Shown here piece after piece: positions 58,917 through 64,000 of a stretch of DNA of 64,000 bases; the first letter of the stretch is position 1; each line of letters starts with the position of its first letter. The translations under genes were made by a program, and so were the position numbers. Where the stretch lies: the NCBI RefSeq assembly GCF_900230195.1, contig NZ_OCNE01000001.1, positions 496,001 to 560,000 of the forward strand, written 5' to 3'. This stretch comes from Streptomyces zhaozhouensis (lineage in GTDB: Bacteria > Actinomycetota > Actinomycetes > Streptomycetales > Streptomycetaceae). The notes below the pieces were generated by a model. It was not told where the DNA came from and ran no database searches. It saw only the letters and a list, made by a program, of their open reading frames with translations.

Positions 58917-61900
58917 ATGCACCAAGAAGCTGCCCTCTCATCCTCCCGCCCCCTCTGGTCCGTCGGCACCCCCGGCCTCGGCCCGGGACAGTTCGGCGGT
59001 TCCTGGCCCACCGCGGAGGCGCCGCCCCTTGTCGCCTTCGAGGTCGGCGCCGACGACCCGGCCGAGGTCTGGCCCGCGTTCCACCCGGGCCCCTGGGACG
59101 CCCAGGGCGGTTGGCGCGGCCACCGGCTGGAGATCGACTTCACCGTGCCGGAGCCCGCGCCCGACTCACCCGCCGAGGGCGCCCGACCGGCCGCCGGCGG
59201 CTGGCTTCTGCAGCTCTTCCTCTTCGCCTCGCACGGCCCCTGCCCCGACCTCGCCATCGCGTGGGACGGCCGGCACCGGGGCGGGTTCCGACCCCGGATC
59301 GTGCGGGAGAGCCGCGCCGAGGTCTGGGGCCAGTCCCCGATCAACGGTCATGCCCGCGTCGACGTCCCGGTGCCGGCCGACTGGCTGGCCCCCGGCCGGC
59401 ACCGGCTGTCGGTCACCACCACGCTGCCGGGCGCGCTGGACGGCGACGGGCCGCCGGCCGAGGAGCGCCGGCGCCACCGCGAGCAGTACGGGAACTGGTT
59501 CGGCAGCGGGTTCACCTGGGACTGTCTGCGGCTGCTGCCCGCGGGACCACCGCCGAAGGCGCCGACCTCGGCGCTCCGCGCGACCCCGTTCTACCGGACC
59601 GTGGACGGCGTCTCCTGTGAACTTTTCGACCTGACGGTGGGGTTGGCGCCCGGCCGCCCGGCTCCGCGCCGCGCCCTGGTGCGGATCGGTGACCACCGGA
59701 CGGAACTCGACCTGTCCACCGGGGAGCCGGCGGCACAACGGGACTTCGGGCAGCTCACCGTCCGCTTCCCCGTCCCCGAACCGGGCACGGACGGGGGCCG
59801 GTCGGCGCCGCTGGCCGCCGAGGTCCGGCTGGACGAGGGACCGGCCACCGCGACCGAGGTATTTCCGGCGCGCAAGTGGACACTTCACCTGATCCCGCAC
59901 GTCCACCTCGACATCGGCTTCACCGACTACCAGGGCAAGGTCATCGAGCTCCACAACCGCAACCTGGACCGCGCGCTGGACGCCGGGGCGCGCGACCCGG
60001 AGTTCGCCTACAGCGTGGACGGCGCCATGGTGGTGGCCGAGTACCTGGCCAGCCGGGACGCGCGGCGCGCCGAGCGGGTGCTGACCGCGCTGCGCGAGGG
60101 CCGCATGGCGGTCAACGCGTTCCACAGCCTCTTCCTCTCCGGTCTCGCCTCGCTGGAGGAGAGCTACCGGGCCGCCACGGTCGCCGCCCGGCTCCGCGCC
60201 GAGCACGGCGTCCCGGTCCGGCACGCCAACCTCACCGACGTGCCCTCCTACAGCGCCGCGCTGCCGGGTGTCCTCGCCGAGTTGGGCCTGGACGGCTTCG
60301 TCGGCATCATGAACCACGCTCGGGGCGGCAACGCCGACAGCGACCTGCTGCACCTGGACTCCCCGTTCCTCTGGGAGGGCGTGGACGGCACCCGGGTGCT
60401 GACCCACTACGCCGACTCCTACTCGCAGCTCCGCTTCATGGCGGCCGACCCGCAGACCCTGGACGGCGGCGCCCAGGCGTTCGACCGCTATGTCGCACGC
60501 TACGAACGGGCCGACTACCTGCCGTCGGACCTGGCGCTGGTCGGCACCCACGCCGACAACGAGGACCTGGCCGACGGCGACCACGGCTTCGTCGCCCGGT
60601 GGAACGCCGTCCACGACTGGCCCCGGCTCGTGATCTCCACGCTTCCCGACTACCTGGACGCGGTCCGCCCGCTGGCCGACCGGCTGCCGGTGCACCGGGG
60701 CGACGGGGGCAGCTACTGGGAGGACGGTGCCGGGACGGCGGCCGCCCTGACCGCGGAACACCGCCTGACGCAGAGCCTGTTGCCGGCCGCCGAGGCGCTC
60801 ACGGCGCTGCTCGCCCGGGGCGGCGCCGGGCTGTCCCCCCGCACCCGGACGCTGGACGGGGCCTGGGACGACGCGCTCTACGGCTGCGAGCACACCTTCA
60901 CCTGGTCGCACGCCAACGCCCACCCCGAAGGCCACCAGGTCCACGACCAACTCGACTGGAAGCGCAGCCGGGTGCACCGCGCGCACCGCACGGCCCTCGA
61001 CGAGATCAGGCGCGCGCTCAGCCAGTTGGGCGATCTGGTCACCACCCGGGGGCCCGCGCTGCTGGTCGCCAACCCCGGCTCGGAGCCGCTGTCCGGTGAC
61101 GTGGTCGTCGAACTCCCGGCGGACGCCGTGGTGTTCGACGACGAGGGGCGGACGTTGCCGGCCGAGGTGCTGACCGTCCACACCGGTGGGCTGCGCCGGC
61201 TGCGGCTCTCCGTGCCCGAGGTGCCGGCGTTCGGCTGGCGGGTGCTGCCGCTGGGCGGCGGCGAGGCCGAGGTGGGGCCGGGCGGCGCGGAGGGTTCGGG
61301 GGAGACCGGCCCGGTGGCGGCGCGGCCGTTCGCGGAGCCGCCCGCGCCGCCGGAGAAGCTGGAGACCCCGCGCTGGTCGGTCGAGTTCGACCAGCAGAGC
61401 GGACTGGTCAAGCAACTGGTCCACCGGGAGTCCGGGCGCGCGCTGCTGAACGTGGCGTCCCCCTGGCGGCTCGGCCAGTTGCTCCATGTCGCCGACGGAC
61501 CTGAGGAGTTGACCAGGGGCGACGGCAGCGGCGCCTTCGCCGGGCACCACCACCACGGGGACACGTTCGCGCCCCTCCCCACCGCGGCGGGGCGTACGAC
61601 GCTGCATGACCGGCTGCCGCCGGCGCCCCCGCCGGCCCTCTCCGTGACCCCGGCGACCACCCGGGCGGCGGGCGTGCGCAGGACGCACGACGGCCACCGG
61701 CTGCGGTGGACCGGCGCGGCGCCCCATCTCCCCGCCGTGGACGTCGAACTGCTGCTGCGGGACGAGGACGACCGGGTGGAGGTCACGGTCACGCTGGAGA
61801 AGGAGGCCGTGCTCTCCAAGGAGTCGGTCTATGTCGCCTTCCCGTTCGCCGCGACACGGCCCACCGTCCACTACGACCGCCAGCAGGGCTGGATCGACCC

Positions 61901-62576
61901 GGCGGTCGACCACCCCCCGGGCGCCTGCCACGAGTGGTTGACCACCCAGTACGGGGTGGCCGTCACGGAGGGCGGCCCCGAGGGGGCGGGCGTGGTGTGG
62001 AGCTCGGCCGACGCGCCGCTGTTCACCGTGGGCGACATCGTGCGGGGTACCTGGCCCACGCGCTTCGACCCGGCGAGCGGCACGGTCCTTTCCTGGGTGA
62101 TGAACAACTACTGGCCGACCAACACCCCGCCGTCCCAGGCCGGTTCGCTGACGTTGCGGTACGCGTTCACCCCGGTCGCGCGCTTCGACCCGGCGGCCGC
62201 CGGGGCCTTCGGCCGCCGGCTGCGCCACGGGCTGCTGGCCTCCGAGATCACCCGCCTCGACCGCCACCGGCACGGCCCCGGCCCTCTCCCGGCCACCGGG
62301 ACCCTGCTCGACCTGCCGACCCCGCCGCACATCCGGACCACCGTCGCCGCCGCCCGGACCGCCGAGGGGCTGCTCGTCCGCCTCCAGAACCTGTCGGAGG
62401 ACGAACAGGAGGTCACCCTCCCCCATCCCGACCTGACCACCGCTCCCGAGGCCCGCGCCCTGCGCTGCATGGCGGACGAACGCCCGGTCGCCGAGCTGCC
62501 GTTGGCTCCGGACGGCACCTTCACGGTGGTCCTCAGGGGGCACGGGGTGGTCAGTGTGCTACTGGTCAGGGGGTAG
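58917..62576 (+). CDS. Large GH38-like glycoside hydrolase (alpha-mannosidase family)
   Basis: 1219-residue cytoplasmic enzyme without a signal peptide. Residues 1-320 are an unusual beta-rich leading region. At about 323-345, LHLIPHVHLDIGFTDYQGK carries the His and Asp zinc ligands of the GH38 catalytic domain; more motifs follow (MNHARGGNADSDLLH, GTHADNEDLADGDHGF, DDALYGCEHTFTWSHANAH). Residues from about 690 are GH38-type beta-sandwich domains. ATG 58917 is chosen because GGAG lies seven bases upstream; ATG 58878 is an alternative. It probably trims mannosyl or related glycosides after uptake. Exact linkage not known. Confidence 0.85.
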   Translation: MHQEAALSSSRPLWSVGTPGLGPGQFGGSWPTAEAPPLVAFEVGADDPAEVWPAFHPGPWDAQGGWRGHRLEIDFTVPEPAPDSPAEGARPAAGGWLLQLFLFASHGPCPDLAIAWDGRHRGGFRPRIVRESRAEVWGQSPINGHARVDVPVPADWLAPGRHRLSVTTTLPGALDGDGPPAEERRRHREQYGNWFGSGFTWDCLRLLPAGPPPKAPTSALRATPFYRTVDGVSCELFDLTVGLAPGRPAPRRALVRIGDHRTELDLSTGEPAAQRDFGQLTVRFPVPEPGTDGGRSAPLAAEVRLDEGPATATEVFPARKWTLHLIPHVHLDIGFTDYQGKVIELHNRNLDRALDAGARDPEFAYSVDGAMVVAEYLASRDARRAERVLTALREGRMAVNAFHSLFLSGLASLEESYRAATVAARLRAEHGVPVRHANLTDVPSYSAALPGVLAELGLDGFVGIMNHARGGNADSDLLHLDSPFLWEGVDGTRVLTHYADSYSQLRFMAADPQTLDGGAQAFDRYVARYERADYLPSDLALVGTHADNEDLADGDHGFVARWNAVHDWPRLVISTLPDYLDAVRPLADRLPVHRGDGGSYWEDGAGTAAALTAEHRLTQSLLPAAEALTALLARGGAGLSPRTRTLDGAWDDALYGCEHTFTWSHANAHPEGHQVHDQLDWKRSRVHRAHRTALDEIRRALSQLGDLVTTRGPALLVANPGSEPLSGDVVVELPADAVVFDDEGRTLPAEVLTVHTGGLRRLRLSVPEVPAFGWRVLPLGGGEAEVGPGGAEGSGETGPVAARPFAEPPAPPEKLETPRWSVEFDQQSGLVKQLVHRESGRALLNVASPWRLGQLLHVADGPEELTRGDGSGAFAGHHHHGDTFAPLPTAAGRTTLHDRLPPAPPPALSVTPATTRAAGVRRTHDGHRLRWTGAAPHLPAVDVELLLRDEDDRVEVTVTLEKEAVLSKESVYVAFPFAATRPTVHYDRQQGWIDPAVDHPPGACHEWLTTQYGVAVTEGGPEGAGVVWSSADAPLFTVGDIVRGTWPTRFDPASGTVLSWVMNNYWPTNTPPSQAGSLTLRYAFTPVARFDPAAAGAFGRRLRHGLLASEITRLDRHRHGPGPLPATGTLLDLPTPPHIRTTVAAARTAEGLLVRLQNLSEDEQEVTLPHPDLTTAPEARALRCMADERPVAELPLAPDGTFTVVLRGHGVVSVLLVRG

Positions 62577-62593
62577 CGCGACGGGTCGCGGCC

Positions 62594-63820
62594 TCACGGC
62601 CGGACGGAGCCGGCGGGCAGCGGGCGTTCCGGGGTGTCCAGCCAGAGCAGGGGCCGGCCGCCCGGCTCCCGCGAGTACCCGAAGCGGGTCATGTCGGGGC
62701 GGCCGGCGGCGTGCCACCAGTGCCAGGCGGCCGTGATCTCGTCCCACAGCCGGCGCGGGCCCCGGTGGCGCACCGTCGTGCGCCCTCCGGCCGCCGCCAC
62801 CTCGACCAGGGCGGTCGAGGCGCCGTCCTCCGCGCGCACCCACAGCCGGGCGTGGACACCCGCCCGCCGTTCCCCGGTCTCCCACGCGTGCCAGACGCCG
62901 GGCACCAGCAGCCCGACCACGAACTGCGCCTCGTAGTCGGCGCCGGCCACCGCCCACGGGGAGAGCGGCGTCGGCTCGGGGCGTGCCCGCTCCGTCTCCG
63001 CCACGGCCCCCGCGGCGGGGCTTCCGCCGGCGTCGGTCCCGGTGGCGGTCCCCGCCCCGGGGTCGACCACCCCGTCGTCGGCGGGACGCAACGGCATGTA
63101 GGAACCCCCGGGCTGCCAACGACCGGTGGCCGCCCCGCGCGCGTCGGTCTCCACCACGAGGGTGCCGTAGGAGCACCAGGCCGCGTCCCAGGGAGCCACC
63201 AGCCGTCCGGGCGCGGCGAGTTGATCCAGCCAGGCGGGAGGGACCGCGCGCACCGAGCAGGTGGCCACCACCCGTTGGTAGGGCGCGCCGGCCGGCCAGC
63301 CCGCCGCGCCGTCACCGGTCACCACGCGGGGCGTGCGCCCGGCGCCCGCCAGCGCGGCGCGCGCCCTGTCGGCCACCTCGGCGTCCACCTCCACGGTGAC
63401 GACACCGCTGTCCCCGGCCAGGACCGCCAGCAGCGCGGCGTTCCAGCCGGTGCCCGTGCCGATCTCCAGCACCCGGTCCCCGGCGCGGAGGTCCAGCGCC
63501 TCCAGCATGGCGACGACCGTCCCGGGCGCCGAGGCCGACGAGGTCGGGACCGTCGCGCCGCCCGGCTCCCGCGTCAGCCTGGTCACCACGGGCACGTCCG
63601 CGTAGGCCGCCTCCCACCAGCGCGCGGGCTCGCGCGCCCGGTCGCACGGCGCGTGGCCGCCGCGCCCGTCCCGCAGCCACACCAGGTCGGGCAGGAAGAG
63701 ATGACGGGGCACGGCGCGCAGCGCCCGGGCCCACTCCCCGGGCACCGGACGGCCCAGGAAGTCGGCGACGTGCGCGAGCAGCCGGGCGACCGCGCTCTCC
63801 TCGGCCGGGGTGGCCGTCAC
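62594..63820 (-). CDS. PCMT-like SAM-dependent methyltransferase with C-terminal extension
   Basis: 408-residue protein. Residues 1-230 resemble protein-L-isoaspartate methyltransferase: VPTSSASAPGTVVAMLEAL substrate loop, RVLEIGTGTGWNAALLAVLAG SAM site at about 117 (in parts), and QRVVATCSVRAVPPAWLDQLAAPGRLV. The remaining 180 residues (AQFVVGLLVPGVWHAWETG, LWDEITAAWHWWHAAGRPD) are an extension found in actinobacterial homologues. Some PCMT-like proteins of this layout accompany modified peptides (ATP-grasp or FxLD systems); no precursor is visible here. GTG 63820 overlaps the stop of the upstream gene. Confidence 0.82.
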   Translation of the reverse strand: MTATPAEESAVARLLAHVADFLGRPVPGEWARALRAVPRHLFLPDLVWLRDGRGGHAPCDRAREPARWWEAAYADVPVVTRLTREPGGATVPTSSASAPGTVVAMLEALDLRAGDRVLEIGTGTGWNAALLAVLAGDSGVVTVEVDAEVADRARAALAGAGRTPRVVTGDGAAGWPAGAPYQRVVATCSVRAVPPAWLDQLAAPGRLVAPWDAAWCSYGTLVVETDARGAATGRWQPGGSYMPLRPADDGVVDPGAGTATGTDAGGSPAAGAVAETERARPEPTPLSPWAVAGADYEAQFVVGLLVPGVWHAWETGERRAGVHARLWVRAEDGASTALVEVAAAGGRTTVRHRGPRRLWDEITAAWHWWHAAGRPDMTRFGYSREPGGRPLLWLDTPERPLPAGSVRP

Positions 63821-64000
63821 GCGTCGTCCTGCTCCGACCCGTCCTCCTCGCGGCGCGGCGGGTCGGGCTCATCGGGGAGCGGCGGCGGGATGGGCCGCCC
63901 CGGCTGGTGTCCGTCGTCGCCGACGGGCGAACGGTGCTTGCGCTGGGGGTACCGCGAGGACAACGCCACCACCTCCTGGTGCTCGACTCCGCACGCACCG
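63817..64000 (-). CDS. C-terminal end of an unidentified gene (5' cut by window edge)
   Basis: Sixty codons are visible, ending in TGA that overlaps the methyltransferase GTG (GTGA). The segment contains CGVEHQEVVALSSRYPQRKH and then a Pro/Asp/Glu-rich low-complexity tail ending EEDGSEQDDA. No family can be recognised from this part. The overlap implies it is co-expressed with the methyltransferase. Confidence 0.55.
   Translation of the reverse strand, partial: GACGVEHQEVVALSSRYPQRKHRSPVGDDGHQPGRPIPPPLPDEPDPPRREEDGSEQDDA

Noticed and set aside
59166..62543. Very long open frame of about 1125 codons antisense to the GH38-like gene
   Set aside because: It is the GC-rich mirror of a real gene. 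Its translation is dominated by Gly, Arg, Val and Gln with no domain motif, while the sense frame has clear GH38 motifs and a ribosome site.

Overview
The window is high-GC DNA (roughly 70-75% G+C) with codon use, twin-arginine and lipoprotein signals, rare TTA leucine codons, DUF574 methyltransferase, ALF-repeat, CGNR and Asp23/Gls24 proteins, and a dispersed intergenic repeat built on GCGCAGTTCCCCGCGCC. All of this points to a chromosome arm or accessory region of Streptomyces or a very close relative. No rRNA, tRNA, CRISPR array, transposase or phage gene was seen.

Layout. 1-6.65 kb: LacI regulator divergent from a carbohydrate ABC transporter (binding protein, two permeases) ending in a large FAD oxidoreductase. 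6.95-11.2 kb: Rsm22-type methyltransferase, Bcr/CflA exporter and PhoD phosphatase. 11.5-15.1 kb: envelope-stress locus with an ECF sigma factor, a zinc-finger/Asp23 fusion, two more Asp23 proteins, a tiny membrane protein and a YihY protein. 15.1-16.7 kb: Old Yellow Enzyme divergent from a MerR regulator. 16.8-27.7 kb: one nine-gene minus-strand catabolic operon (two MHS-type transporters, two MmgE/PrpD proteins, FCD-GntR regulator, isocitrate-lyase-like lyase, dihydropyrimidinase-like amidohydrolase, isochorismatase-fold amidase, flavoprotein). 27.9-33.5 kb: APH-like kinase, SDR, sugar acetyltransferase, TetR, MFS and a glycosyltransferase. 33.7-37.6 kb: ribose-type ABC importer. 37.7-43.4 kb: GNAT, ALF-repeat protein, TetR/SDR pair and AraC/metallo-beta-lactamase-fold pair. 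43.5-49.1 kb: small secreted protein, GAPDH/MarR pair, Imm49, hydrolase/CGNR pair. 49.3-55.4 kb: secreted protein, VOC protein, membrane molybdo-oxidoreductase, DUF574 methyltransferase, iron-box siderophore-interacting protein, zinc-ribbon protein. 55.5-64 kb: GH43-like secreted enzyme, Gfo/Idh/MocA and ThuA proteins, a 1219-residue GH38-like enzyme, and a PCMT-like methyltransferase with a truncated upstream gene.

How the genes work together. The most system-like element is the 11 kb operon at 16.8-27.7 kb. Its enzymes could import a cyclic amide or ureide, open the ring, remove nitrogen, interconvert a branched tri- or dicarboxylate and cleave it. No substrate is known to me. A second theme is regulation: many regulator/target pairs are divergent, share a palindrome, and have start codons that sit 6-7 bases after a TANNNT hexamer with no Shine-Dalgarno, which is the pattern of leaderless mRNAs. 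A third theme is short tandem duplication at gene 3' ends, often including the stop codon.
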